Shown here: piece after piece, positions 18,095-27,680 of the stretch
Layout of the letters: each line of letters begins with the position of its first letter
Numbering within the stretch: position 1 is the stretch's first letter
Source: Pseudomonadota bacterium
GTDB lineage: Bacteria > Pseudomonadota > Gammaproteobacteria > Burkholderiales > Burkholderiaceae_B
Assembly (NCBI GenBank): GCA_023439305.1
Contig: JAEXOO010000016.1
Coordinates: forward strand, 1-64,000
DNA: 64,000 nt
Direction of reading: 5' to 3'
The notes under the pieces: generated by a model
Database searches by the model: none
What the model saw: the letters and a program-made list of their open reading frames with translations, nothing else
Told to the model about the DNA's origin: nothing
Position numbers and translations under genes: made by a program

Positions 18095-18118
18095 TAAAGT
18101 TCGTTTTTTAAAACTTTA
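18095..18118. promoter_or_regulatory. 24-bp palindromic operator candidate (site 2) in the divergent promoter region
   Basis: The outer arms are TAAAGTT (18095-18101) and AACTTTA (18112-18118) around a T-rich centre. 21 of 24 positions match the site at 9712-9735. It lies in the 298-base AT-rich space between the SDR operon and the BTAD regulator, which also holds two weaker dyads (TGTC...GACA near 18139-18152 and AGGG-AAAA-CCCT near 18158). It probably controls the SDR operon and possibly the divergent regulator. Confidence 0.6.
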
Positions 18119-18305
18119 TGGCTCACTACTTTAAATGTCAATTAATTGGACAAAAGGGAAAACCCTGAAAAAGCACCTCTGCGTCTCGTTTTTAAGGGCA
18201 ATCCCCTAAAAAGCGTTTATTCTTCGAGAAATACTTAAACGACAATTAAACGCATCGGATACATTCTGCACATCATTGCTTAACTCTTGATACGAGCCCG
18301 AGCCC

Positions 18306-21300
18306 ATGGATGTCCTGTCATCTTCTTCTGCCCTTTACCCTGCCCAGATCTGCTTGCTCGGTCCTTACCGCCTGCTGGTCGGCGGCCAGACGCGCACTCA
18401 GATCATCAACTACGACAAGGCTCGCATCCTGTTGTCCATGCTGGCCCTGGCCCAAGGCAAGCCGCTGAGCCGCAGCCGTTTGGCTGAAATCATCTGGCAT
18501 GAAGATCCTGTCAGCGTAGGCCGGGCGCGCCTGCGCCATGCGCTGCATGCGTTGCGCCGGGCCTTAGCCGACTGCGACCAGGTTTTGCAAATCACTAACG
18601 AAACCCTGGCCCTGGACCCCCGCCTTATCCGCATTGACGTGCTGGAGCTGTTGCAGCATCCCAGCCAACCAGCGCTGAGCGATCTGGAGCGGCTGGATCT
18701 GTACGACGGCCCCTTGCTGGACCAGGTCAGGATTCATCATGGCGAGCAACTGCAAGACTGGATCCAGGACATGCAGACCCAGATTCGCCAGACCCTGGCG
18801 CAATGCCGTGACCGCTACATGGAATCCGAGCTGGATCAACTGCCTGCCGCACAAGCCATCGCCCATTTGAAGCGCTGGCTGCTCATCTGGCCCGAGGAAG
18901 AGCTGTTGCATCAGCACTTGATCCGACTTCTGAAACAAGAAGGCCAGCACGACGCCGCCATGCAGGCCTACGAACAATGTTCGGTATTGCTGGCTGACCG
19001 CCTGGGCAGCGAACCCAACGAACAAACCCGCAGCCTGATCAAGGCCGCCGCCCATCTACCGGAGCAGCAGGCCGCACCATCGGCGTCAGCCGCGCCATTG
19101 CGGCAACGTCCGCTGGCGGCGGTGGGCTTTTGCCTGCGCTTTCAATCACAGGAGCGCCACGACCGCGAGGACAGCGGCGCCATTCTGGACAAAAGCCGTC
19201 AGGCCCTGCGAGCCCTGACACAAGAGCATGGCGGTTGGTTCAGTCCCGCCGGCCCTAATCAGATGCTGGCCTACTTCGGTTACCCGGAACTGCTGGAAGC
19301 GCCCATCGTGCTGGCCATTGATCTGGCCCGGGCCGCCACCGCCTTGCGTCTGGACGAACGCGTGCAACTGTCGATCGCCTTGCATGCCGACTTGTCCATC
19401 GACGATCATTCCGGTCAACCGGACTCCTGGGGGCAGCTGGCGCAGGCGGTACTGCCCTTGAGCTGGCAGGCCACACCCGACATGCCACTCATCACGCGGC
19501 ACGCCCTCTTGCGCCTGACTCCTGAAGACGTACAGGTGTCCGCTGGCCACAATGACGATACACGCTCACTGAACCTGCACCTGAATGGCAACGTCCAGGG
19601 CAAGGCCACCCGCCGGGTCTATGGACGTTCGCAGGAGTTCGATCAGTTGGTCCAGTCCTGGACCCAGGTCGGCCCCGCCCGCCCGTTGCAACATATCGCC
19701 ATTTACGGCCGGGCGCGCATCGGCAAGAGCCTGCTGGTACAGTCACTGGCCGACTATGTACAGAAAACCGACCACCCTTGCGTAACACTGCAGTGCCGCG
19801 AAGACATGCGCCGTCAGGCTTGGCACCCGATTCGCGTCTGGCTGCACGAACAACTGGCCGGCCATATCGCACAGCAACCCACTCACCAGCACAATCCATT
19901 TTCCGCTGCGGCGATCCAGGCTGCTCTGCTCCTGCCTGCCCTACAGGCGCAGGCCTTGAGCCAATGGCTGCAAACGCCTGCCGACGAGCAGGATCTGAAC
20001 GAGCCTTCCACCGCACACATGGAGCTGCTGTTCTCCTTGCTGAGCGGCCAGCCCGGTCCAGGGCGACGACGGCTGCTGATCATCGAAAATATGCAATGGG
20101 CCGATCCGCCCACCCATAAACTGATACGCCAACTGGCCTACGCCACGCCGCGCCATCCCACCCTGCTGCTCACCACCAGCCGTACCCCCAGCCACGGACT
20201 GGAGCGCGCCGAACGCATGGCCTTGCGACCGCTGGACCGTACCAGCATCAGCAGCCTGCTGAGCGCGCCAGGCCGCGGCCAACGGCTGTCGCGCGAGCAC
20301 CGCACTCGCCTGACCCGTCTGAGCGCGGGCAATCCCGGCCATGCGCAAGACTTGCTGCGTCTCCTGGAACTGGGCGGAGCCGCCGAATGCGCGCCTTGCC
20401 TGACCGATCTGGTCTGCACGCAATACCATAGTCTTCTGCCGGCTACGCGCTGCATCCTGACCACCATCGCCCTGAACGCAGCCGTCATTCCAGTGGACGA
20501 GCTGGCTTTGATGCTGAATATGGATTCCGACACCCTGGACAGCGGACTGGATACGCTGGTCACGCTTGACCTGGTCGAGCGTCAAGCCCGCGAGGTCACC
20601 TGTCAGCCCTTGGTCGCGCAAGCCGTGGAGCATGTCGCCCTGCGCCACGAACAGCAGCAGGCTCATCTGGCTATCGCCTATCACGGGATACGCCGCCGCT
20701 ACGCCCCTGAAACCATCGCCCGGCATCTATGCGAAGCCGAGTGCGCCGACGCCGCTCTGTGGTGGCAGCGCGCCGCACGGGAAGCGCTGGCCCAAACGCA
20801 GCTGCGCGAGGCCGGCCAGTTCCTGCAGCGTTCGCTCAATCGCAGCGAGCTGATCAGCGATCTGCAAGTGCGCCAGACCCTGCAGTTCGAATGCCGCATG
20901 CTGCAAGGCGCTGTCGAGACTGCCCTGTACGGCCCCGCGTCGGCTTCCACTGCCATGGCCTACGAGCTAGGACGTCACGTCCAGGACCACCAGGATCACG
21001 ACCAGGTCATGGTATCGCTGTGGAGCAACTGGACGGCTTTGCAGGCCCAAGGCAATTTTGAACGCTCTTTACAAGTGGCTCGCCAGTTGCTGTCGTTGGC
21101 CAGCGAAACCGGGCACGACCAGAATCGAAGCTGGGCGCTGTATGCCATTGGCCATCACGAGCTGTGGAGGGGCGACGTGCAGGCAGCCGAACAATCCCTG
21201 CACTTGAGTCTGGCCGTCCTGGAAGAGCTGCCTCCCACCAAAGGCCGAATCGCCATCGCCAGCCACTATCCCCAGAGCCTGACGCTGGGCACTCTGGCCG

Positions 21301-21923
21301 TGACCATGGCCCTTCAGGGCAATGGCGCCGCCTGCCAGGAGTACTCGCGCCAGGCGCTGCAGCACCTGCACCCGGATAGCGTGTTCACGATGAGCTCCAT
21401 CACCCGGCTGTTCGTCATGCAGGCCCTGTACCTGAACGACCAACTGGACGAATGCCTCCAGATGGCCGAGCAGAACTTAAAAGAGCTTAAAGAGCGCAGC
21501 TTCCCGGAACCCTGGACCGCGCTGGCCCGCTCATATCAGTACTACTGCCAGGTCATGATCCACGGGCGCGAATCCAGCCTGCAACCTTTGCTGAACTGCG
21601 TGCAGATCGTACAGTACGGCCTGCCCAGCTGCGTCAACGGCGTGATGGCGCGGATCGCCCGCGCCCTGGTGCGGCTGGGACGCAGCAGAGAAGCCATGTA
21701 CTGGCTGGACAAGGCAACCGAGCTGGGCGTCCAGCATGGCAACAATAGTCTGTCCGCCGAACTGCATTGCGTGCGCGGGGACGCCTGGCTCGCCTTGGGT
21801 GAGTCCGGCCAGGCCTTGCAGCAATGGAATATGGCTGAGCAAATCGTAGAGCGGTACGGCCTGCATCTGTACGCAGACTGGATCAGCACCCGACGCGCCG
21901 CCCTGCAGCGCCTGAAGGTGTAG
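18306..21923 (+). CDS. BTAD-domain multidomain regulator with cyclase-like and AAA/STAND ATPase domains (paralogue 1)
   Basis: A 1205-residue protein. Residues ~15-100 form an OmpR/SARP-like winged helix; ~105-255 a bacterial transcriptional activation (BTAD) domain; ~275-440 a region resembling class III nucleotide cyclases (MLAYFGYPELLEAPIVLAIDLA) but lacking evident metal-binding Asp residues. A P-loop follows at ~468-475 (GRARIGKS) with a Walker-B-like LLIIENMQWAD near 590. The last ~400 residues are TPR-like helices. The layout resembles AfsR/MalT-type signal-integrating activators. It is divergent from the SDR operon, so control of that operon is plausible. A paralogue ends at 60515. 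No strong ribosome site precedes the ATG. Confidence 0.85.
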   Translation: MDVLSSSSALYPAQICLLGPYRLLVGGQTRTQIINYDKARILLSMLALAQGKPLSRSRLAEIIWHEDPVSVGRARLRHALHALRRALADCDQVLQITNETLALDPRLIRIDVLELLQHPSQPALSDLERLDLYDGPLLDQVRIHHGEQLQDWIQDMQTQIRQTLAQCRDRYMESELDQLPAAQAIAHLKRWLLIWPEEELLHQHLIRLLKQEGQHDAAMQAYEQCSVLLADRLGSEPNEQTRSLIKAAAHLPEQQAAPSASAAPLRQRPLAAVGFCLRFQSQERHDREDSGAILDKSRQALRALTQEHGGWFSPAGPNQMLAYFGYPELLEAPIVLAIDLARAATALRLDERVQLSIALHADLSIDDHSGQPDSWGQLAQAVLPLSWQATPDMPLITRHALLRLTPEDVQVSAGHNDDTRSLNLHLNGNVQGKATRRVYGRSQEFDQLVQSWTQVGPARPLQHIAIYGRARIGKSLLVQSLADYVQKTDHPCVTLQCREDMRRQAWHPIRVWLHEQLAGHIAQQPTHQHNPFSAAAIQAALLLPALQAQALSQWLQTPADEQDLNEPSTAHMELLFSLLSGQPGPGRRRLLIIENMQWADPPTHKLIRQLAYATPRHPTLLLTTSRTPSHGLERAERMALRPLDRTSISSLLSAPGRGQRLSREHRTRLTRLSAGNPGHAQDLLRLLELGGAAECAPCLTDLVCTQYHSLLPATRCILTTIALNAAVIPVDELALMLNMDSDTLDSGLDTLVTLDLVERQAREVTCQPLVAQAVEHVALRHEQQQAHLAIAYHGIRRRYAPETIARHLCEAECADAALWWQRAAREALAQTQLREAGQFLQRSLNRSELISDLQVRQTLQFECRMLQGAVETALYGPASASTAMAYELGRHVQDHQDHDQVMVSLWSNWTALQAQGNFERSLQVARQLLSLASETGHDQNRSWALYAIGHHELWRGDVQAAEQSLHLSLAVLEELPPTKGRIAIASHYPQSLTLGTLAVTMALQGNGAACQEYSRQALQHLHPDSVFTMSSITRLFVMQALYLNDQLDECLQMAEQNLKELKERSFPEPWTALARSYQYYCQVMIHGRESSLQPLLNCVQIVQYGLPSCVNGVMARIARALVRLGRSREAMYWLDKATELGVQHGNNSLSAELHCVRGDAWLALGESGQALQQWNMAEQIVERYGLHLYADWISTRRAALQRLKV

Positions 21924-21924
21924 C

Positions 21925-21938
21925 CAGGCCCGGGCCTG
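21925..21938. terminator. GC palindrome between convergent genes
   Basis: CAGGCCCGGGCCTG is a perfect 14-base palindrome immediately after the stop codon of the regulator. It has no T tract, so termination is doubtful. Confidence 0.25.
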
Positions 21939-21998
21939 CTCCAGAATCTGGGCAAAACGGTCGACCAGCGTCTGCATGGAGCGGACCGACCACCTGTG

Positions 21999-23603
21999 CT
22001 ACAGCAGCCATTCGATAGGCAGTACGGACATCACCCCTACATTCAGGCGCCGCCAGAACCCGGCTTCGGGTTCCTGGTGGAACACGCGCTGGCTGCCGTC
22101 TTCGTTGCGCTGGATCCAGACCAGCTCGCCCTGCTCATCCAGCTCCACCCTGTAACTGCGATAGGGAATGCTGTTGTCGAAAGCCTGGGACAGCTCCTTG
22201 GCCAAAACCGGGCTTTCGATGATGAAGCCCAGCTCGGTATTCAGGTTGACCGAGCGCGGATCGAAATTGAACGACCCAACAAACAGGCGCTCCTGGTCAA
22301 TGGCAAAAGTCTTGGCGTGCAGGGCCGAGCCCGAACTGCCGAACGGACCCGAGCCGTGACGCGTCGGCTTGTCATCGGTGGGACGCAGCTCCCACAGTTC
22401 CACCCCGGCCTCCAACAAGGCGCGACGCCGCTTGGCATAGCCTGCGTGCACGGCCGCCACATCAGTGGCAGCCAGCGAATTGGTCAGCACGCGCACCTTC
22501 ATGCCTGGCCGGCCCATCAGTTTCTGGAATGAATCCACGCCAGCGCGTGTCGGCACAAAATAAGACGACACCAGGTCGACCTGGTTCTTGGGCTCGCCCA
22601 GCAGGCGGTCCAACTGCCAGACCAGCAACTGCTCCGGCTTGACCTCGCCCAGACCCTTGGCCGGATCGTCGCTGACCATGATCGTACGGGCCCACTGGAA
22701 ATCCAGCTCGCCGCGCATCAGGCTGCCCACCAGCTCCGAGCCCATCAATACAGCCCGATAGCCGGTGGCGCGCGGCTGGCGTTCAGCCACTGCCAGTTCA
22801 CGCTGAAACGTCTGCAAGGCGCGCGAACCGTCCACCGACACCAGACGATCAACCGGATAGGACGACTGGCTGGCCCAGTAGCGATCGAAATCGCGAGAGA
22901 CGTCCTCGACCACCTCACCGATGGCCAGCACATCCAGGTCGGCAAACAGTACGTCCTGAGTAGCCCCGAAATACTCGTCGCCGACATTGCGACCGCCGAT
23001 AATCGTGGCCTGATTGTCCACCGTGAACGACTTATTGTGCATGCGCCGGTTCAGGCGCGAGAAATCCGTCAGATAGCCCAGCGGCTTGGGCCAGCGCAGC
23101 ACGAAGGGGTTGAACAGCCGCACCTCGATATTGGGGTGGGCATTGAGCGCCGCCAACGTATTGTCCAGTCCCGTAATGCCGTTGTCGTCGATCAGCAGAC
23201 GCACGCGCACGCCGCGTTCGGCTGCGCTAAACAACGTTCCCAGCATCAGCATGCCGGTGGTGTCGCCGCGCCAGATGTAGTACTGGACGTCCAGCGTCTT
23301 CTGGGCGGCGGTGGCCAGCAAGGCTCGAGCCGCATAGGCGTTGTAGGGATCGTACAGCGGATAGATGCCCGACAGGCCGGGATGAGCCTGGGCCAAAGGC
23401 ACGATGGCGCGCCCCAGCGCGGTCTGCTCGGCCTGTTCTTTGGGCAGGGCGATGGACTGACTGCGACCTTCCAAGGAAGGCAGCGCACAACCCGACAAGC
23501 CTGCCAGCAGGACGCCGCCCGCCAGCACGGCATGCCAGCAACGTAACAATGGATGCGCCCGCTTGCTGTCGGCAGCCGCCACCTTGGCAGGTTCGGTTTT
23601 CAT
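21999..23603 (-). CDS. Phospholipase D family lipoprotein, cardiolipin synthase C-like
   Basis: A 534-residue protein with two HKD motifs: HNKSFTVDNQATIIGGRN in the first half and HAKTFAIDQERLFVGSFN in the second, the active site of PLD-type phosphatidyltransferases such as ClsC/YmdC. The N terminus has a lipobox (LLAGLSGCALP), so it is probably a lipoprotein, unlike classical ClsA. It may make cardiolipin or remodel phospholipids at the membrane surface. The start at 23603 gives the usual signal length. An earlier ATG at 23639, with AGGTGG before it, is an alternative. Confidence 0.87.
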   Translation of the reverse strand: MKTEPAKVAAADSKRAHPLLRCWHAVLAGGVLLAGLSGCALPSLEGRSQSIALPKEQAEQTALGRAIVPLAQAHPGLSGIYPLYDPYNAYAARALLATAAQKTLDVQYYIWRGDTTGMLMLGTLFSAAERGVRVRLLIDDNGITGLDNTLAALNAHPNIEVRLFNPFVLRWPKPLGYLTDFSRLNRRMHNKSFTVDNQATIIGGRNVGDEYFGATQDVLFADLDVLAIGEVVEDVSRDFDRYWASQSSYPVDRLVSVDGSRALQTFQRELAVAERQPRATGYRAVLMGSELVGSLMRGELDFQWARTIMVSDDPAKGLGEVKPEQLLVWQLDRLLGEPKNQVDLVSSYFVPTRAGVDSFQKLMGRPGMKVRVLTNSLAATDVAAVHAGYAKRRRALLEAGVELWELRPTDDKPTRHGSGPFGSSGSALHAKTFAIDQERLFVGSFNFDPRSVNLNTELGFIIESPVLAKELSQAFDNSIPYRSYRVELDEQGELVWIQRNEDGSQRVFHQEPEAGFWRRLNVGVMSVLPIEWLL

Positions 23604-23824
23604 GGAAATGTCTCTGTTGGCATAAACGTCGCTCCACATAGTAGCATCGCCCACCTGCCTAGCAGCCGATGGTTTTTTCCTATGAAGAAACGGTTTTTTT
23701 AACTAGCCAGCCCGAGCGTCGCACTGTTACGCTAAAAAAAGGAGAGGGTCAGGCATGCCGCCCTCTTTCTTGCAATTGCGGCAGGCTGCCCATAGGGACA
23801 GTCCGCCTGTACCGAGGAGACCCT

Positions 23825-24361
23825 ATGCCGCTCGACCCCGATACCCTGACGCTCAAGACAGCCCGACTGTCGCTCAAACCCTTCAGCCTGCGCGATGCGG
23901 ACGAGGCCTTTTCCTGCATCAGTCCCTCTCTGACCCGCTTCATGACGTGGGATCCGCCCGCCAGCCGCCAGGAATTCGACAGCATCTGGAGCGAATGGCT
24001 GACCGGCGCAGCCGACGGCAACGAATTTGTCTTTGCCGTGCGCCATCGCACAACAGATCAATTCCTGGGACTGGCCGGCCTGCACCGGCTGCGGAGCGAC
24101 TCACCCGAGCTGGGCATCTGGATCCGCGAGGACAAGCAAGGCATGGCCTTCGGCCGTGAAGCGGTTCAGGCGGTGCTGGAATGGGCCTCCACAATCAGCC
24201 ATGCCCCCGGCTTCTGCTATCCGGTCGCCGAAGAAAACGTGGCCAGCCGAAAGATTGCCGAAAGCCTGGGCGGCCAGATCGTCGGCCATCAATCCACCCC
24301 AAAATACGAATCCGTCACCTACCAGATTCCGCGCCTGACGGCGGACCGGCCCGCCGGCTGA
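23825..24361 (+). CDS. GNAT family N-acetyltransferase (RimJ/RimL-like)
   Basis: A 178-residue acetyltransferase with the Acetyltransf_3 pattern: N-terminal TLKTARLSLKPFSLRDADEAF, a central ELGIWIREDKQGMAFGREA acetyl-CoA-binding stretch, and a C-terminal NVASRKIAESLGG motif. It probably acetylates a ribosomal protein N terminus or a small-molecule amine. The start at 23825 is set by GAGGAG 6-8 bases upstream; the longer open frame is not needed by the fold. Confidence 0.85.
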   Translation: MPLDPDTLTLKTARLSLKPFSLRDADEAFSCISPSLTRFMTWDPPASRQEFDSIWSEWLTGAADGNEFVFAVRHRTTDQFLGLAGLHRLRSDSPELGIWIREDKQGMAFGREAVQAVLEWASTISHAPGFCYPVAEENVASRKIAESLGGQIVGHQSTPKYESVTYQIPRLTADRPAG

Positions 24362-24527
24362 ATACGCTCTCCACCTTCTGCGGGCGGCGCGGCCCGACGC
24401 CAGCATGCGGTGGAAAACGACGTTTTCGGCACAATCAGGGCCTGGCGCTCAATCAGCGCTTGCAGCAACCGTCCGGGCGGACAACAATAAAGCCACAAGT
24501 ACATACTTTAAACTTGAAATAAGTGGC

Positions 24528-25454
24528 ATGTCTTCCGCAACTGCATCTCCCCTGCTGCCTCGCCACCTGGCCATCGCCTTGCTGTTGCTGTTGGGCAGCT
24601 CCTTCGCGGGCAATCACATCGCCGCCAAGGTCGCGCTGGATCATGGCACAGGCCTGATCATCACCGTCATCTCCCGATCAGCCTCGGCCACGCTGGCGCT
24701 GGGCCTGCTGCTGCTGTGGCAACGCCAGGCGCTGCGCGTGCCGCGGCCTTATCTGGGCTGGCAATTGCTGCTGGGCGGGCTGATCACTCTGCAATGCATG
24801 CTGATCTATTCATCCATCGCGCGCATTCCTGTGGCCCTGGCCTTGCTGGTGGCCAATATGTACCCTATTTTGCTGGCCTTGCTGACCTGGATGCTGGGCG
24901 GGCACAGGCCGACCCGCAAAACAATGATCATCATGCTGGTCATTCTGGCCGGATTGCTGCTGGCACTGGACGTACCCAGCCTGCTGGCCGGAGCGACACT
25001 GGATGCGCAATGGCTGCTGGGCGTGGTATGCAGCCTGGCCACAGCCCTGGCCTTCGCCATCGGCCTTTGGGTCACGGAAAACAAACTCGCCCCGCTGCCC
25101 GGCTCGGTACGCAGTTTCTGCACCATCAGCCAGACGCTGGTGCTGTTGATTGCGCTCAGCCCGCTCGGCCTCTTGCCCGGCGGCTCGTCCTGGCCGCAGA
25201 GCCCCACGGGTTGGGCGGCGCTGTCCATTGTATGCCTGCTCTACACCGCCGGCTTCGTGACTCTGTTCGTGCTTGCTCCCCGGCTGGACCTGACACGCAA
25301 TGCCCCTTTTCTGAACATGGAGCCGGTGGCCTCGTTGCTGCTGGGCTGGATCATTCTGCAGCAGACCCTGAATCCCACTCAGTTGCTGGGGGGCGCCGTG
25401 GTGCTCAGCGGCATTGTTCTGCTGGCCTATCAACGGACGCCCCGCAGCCGCTAA
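24528..25454 (+). CDS. EamA/DMT superfamily transporter
   Basis: A 308-residue inner-membrane protein with about ten membrane helices in two EamA repeats of five, the layout of drug/metabolite transporters such as RhaT/YdcZ relatives. The second repeat starts near residue 160. The 166 bases between it and the GNAT gene contain no further gene. The start at 24528 lies just before the first membrane helix, and its ribosome site is weak. The substrate is unknown and export of an amino acid or metabolite is typical. Confidence 0.85.
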   Translation: MSSATASPLLPRHLAIALLLLLGSSFAGNHIAAKVALDHGTGLIITVISRSASATLALGLLLLWQRQALRVPRPYLGWQLLLGGLITLQCMLIYSSIARIPVALALLVANMYPILLALLTWMLGGHRPTRKTMIIMLVILAGLLLALDVPSLLAGATLDAQWLLGVVCSLATALAFAIGLWVTENKLAPLPGSVRSFCTISQTLVLLIALSPLGLLPGGSSWPQSPTGWAALSIVCLLYTAGFVTLFVLAPRLDLTRNAPFLNMEPVASLLLGWIILQQTLNPTQLLGGAVVLSGIVLLAYQRTPRSR

Positions 25455-25493
25455 GGCGCCAAGACCGCAAAGTCCTGGCGCCGGACCGAGGGA

Positions 25494-25850
25494 TCAGGCA
25501 TCCAGAATCGGCACGAATCCGCCGAAGATCATGCGCTTGCCGTCAAACGGCATATTCTGGCTCATGGCCTGCATGCGTGGATCGTCCGTCATTTTCTGGT
25601 AGACCGTATCGCGCACTTCCTTGGACGGATACTCGAACCAGCTGAACACCACCTCTTCATCGTCGGTGGCCTGCACGGCGCGCCGAAAGTCCGTCACCTT
25701 GCCATCGGGAACATCGTCGCCCCAGCACTCCACCACCCGGCTGATGCCCATTTCCTTGAAGATGGGCAGGGCTTGCGTCGCATGCTGCAGGTATTGCTCT
25801 TTGTTGGCCTTGGGTACGGCCACCACAAAACCTTCTACATATTTCATCAT
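25494..25850 (-). CDS. DUF1428 family protein
   Basis: A 118-residue cytoplasmic protein matching the DUF1428 family: it opens MMKYVEGFVVAVPKANK and has a central VVECWGDDVPDGKVTDF block and a late FDGKRMIFGGF block. Family members adopt a ferredoxin-like dimeric alpha/beta-barrel fold and are often linked to stress or RNA-signal responses, with no proven activity. The start is fixed by AGGAG six bases upstream of ATGATG at 25850. It is a single gene, convergent with the EamA transporter. Confidence 0.88.
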   Translation of the reverse strand: MMKYVEGFVVAVPKANKEQYLQHATQALPIFKEMGISRVVECWGDDVPDGKVTDFRRAVQATDDEEVVFSWFEYPSKEVRDTVYQKMTDDPRMQAMSQNMPFDGKRMIFGGFVPILDA

Positions 25851-26072
25851 GCTCTCCTGATCAGGGTGCGGCTCCGGCCGATCCGGAACCGCTGCGGGCG
25901 CCGCTACAGATGGCGGCATGCCCTGCGCATGCCGTCTCCGGACACGCGCGGCCTCCCCCTGTCCGTCCTGACTTGTGACACGCCGCTGGCGCGCGCAGGC
26001 TCGTCGAGCTTAGGTAGACACAAAGCTTGAGAGTTCGATGATACGGCCAATTCGATCGCCGGCTGCTGCGTA

Positions 26073-27557
26073 CTATCCCTGAGATATCAAACGCTGCCAG
26101 ACGGTCGGCAGAACCTGTAACAAATCTTCGGGGATTAAACCTGGCCCGAACTGCAACGCCGCTTGCGAATGCAGCCAGACCGCCGCCGCAGCGGCTTCGA
26201 AGGCGGGCATGTCCTGCGCAAGCAGTCCGCACACCAGACCAGCCAGCACATCGCCGCTGCCGCCTGTTGCCAACCAGGGCGGTGCACAGGCGTTGATCAG
26301 AGCCCGGCCATCAGGCGCAGCGATGACTGTATCAGCTCCTTTCAACACCACGACAGCGCCGCTCTGACGTGCCGCCTGCCGCGCTGCCTGCAGACGATCG
26401 GACATGGGCTGGAACAGGCGCGCGAACTCCCCGGCGTGCGGCGTCAGCACGCACTGCGCGTGCAAAGCCGGAAACAAGTCCTGCGTGCAGCCGGAAAAAC
26501 TGCTGAGCGCGTCCGCATCCAGCACGCAAGGACGGCCGGTAGCCAGCAAGGCGAGTGTCCACTGCCTTGTTACGTCGCCCAGGCCGGCGCCCGGCCCGAT
26601 CAGCCAGGCGCGGACGCGCTCGTCCTGAGCAATGGCGCTCTCCAGCGGAGCGACCATGATGCTGTCCAGCGCGGCCGCATAAATGCTCCAGACGGATTCC
26701 GGCACCGCCATGCTGACCAGCCCGGCTCCCGCGCGCTGCGCCGCCCGGGCCGCCAGCCGTCCCGCCCCGGTCATGCGCTCGCCGCCGATCACCAAGGCAT
26801 GGCCGCGGGTATATTTATGACTGCCGGCCTCAAGCCGTGGCAGAGTCCCGCGCCACTGCCCGGGCTCATTCAGCCCCAATTCCGAGGGCGGCAAGGCCTC
26901 GTCCGGCATGCCGATCTGAACCAGTTCCAGCCGACCGCACAGCGCCCGGCCCGGATACAGCAGATGGCCGGGCTTAAAGCACACAAAGGTCACCGTCACC
27001 TGCGCCGAAGCCACCGCGCCGCGCACCTGGCCGCTGGCGCCGTCCAGGCCCGAAGGTACGTCGATCGCGCACACCGGAACGCCTGACAGGGACAGAGCCT
27101 GGATCAAATCGGCAATATCGCCCTGTACGGGCCTGTCCAGGCCCGCACCCAGCAGACCATCCACGACCACGGCAAAATCCGCCAGAGCCGGACAGCAGGC
27201 CTCCCAGCCCCCCTGCCACTGCGCCTGAGCCCAAGCCCCCGCACCGCGTCGCGCCGACGCGTGCGCTGGGCTGAAGACCCGGACATCCCGCCCCTGCTCG
27301 CGCAGAACCTGGGCCGCCACCAAGGCGTCGCCGCCGTTATTGCCCGCACCGCACAGAACCAGCACCGGCCCCTGCGGCCAATGCCGCTGTACAGCCTGAG
27401 CCACGGCCTGCCCGGCGCTCTGCATCAACTGCTCTATCGACACGCCCAAGGACGGCGCTGCGGCATCCATACGGGCGCACTGGGCAGGGGTGTACAAGGC
27501 CTGGCGCCCCGGCGGAGCGCTGACGGGAAGAAAACCATGAACAGAGGGTGACATCAT
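26073..27557 (-). CDS. nnr: Bifunctional NAD(P)H-hydrate epimerase / ADP-dependent dehydratase
   Basis: A 494-residue metabolite-repair enzyme. The N-terminal YjeF_N epimerase domain (~1-210) has VLVLCGAGNNGGDALVAA and the AIDVPSGLDGASG loop. The C-terminal YjeF_C dehydratase (~230-490) has KYTRGHALVIGG, LTPHAGEFARL and the conserved ATGGSGDVLAGLV near the end. Together they restore NAD(P)H from its hydrates, acting on both epimers. The length is normal for fused Nnr. The start is set at the ATGATG at 27557, where the family N terminus begins. Confidence 0.95.
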   Translation of the reverse strand: MMSPSVHGFLPVSAPPGRQALYTPAQCARMDAAAPSLGVSIEQLMQSAGQAVAQAVQRHWPQGPVLVLCGAGNNGGDALVAAQVLREQGRDVRVFSPAHASARRGAGAWAQAQWQGGWEACCPALADFAVVVDGLLGAGLDRPVQGDIADLIQALSLSGVPVCAIDVPSGLDGASGQVRGAVASAQVTVTFVCFKPGHLLYPGRALCGRLELVQIGMPDEALPPSELGLNEPGQWRGTLPRLEAGSHKYTRGHALVIGGERMTGAGRLAARAAQRAGAGLVSMAVPESVWSIYAAALDSIMVAPLESAIAQDERVRAWLIGPGAGLGDVTRQWTLALLATGRPCVLDADALSSFSGCTQDLFPALHAQCVLTPHAGEFARLFQPMSDRLQAARQAARQSGAVVVLKGADTVIAAPDGRALINACAPPWLATGGSGDVLAGLVCGLLAQDMPAFEAAAAAVWLHSQAALQFGPGLIPEDLLQVLPTVWQRLISQG

Positions 27558-27680
27558 GAGTAAGCTCGCAGAGATCCCTAAGGCCCTAACCTGAACCCGC
27601 AGAGTACTCTTTATTGGAGCGGGGCCGGGTAGGAATGACACTTCTTCGATTTTCGGAATATCTCACAGGCGGTCAAAAAA

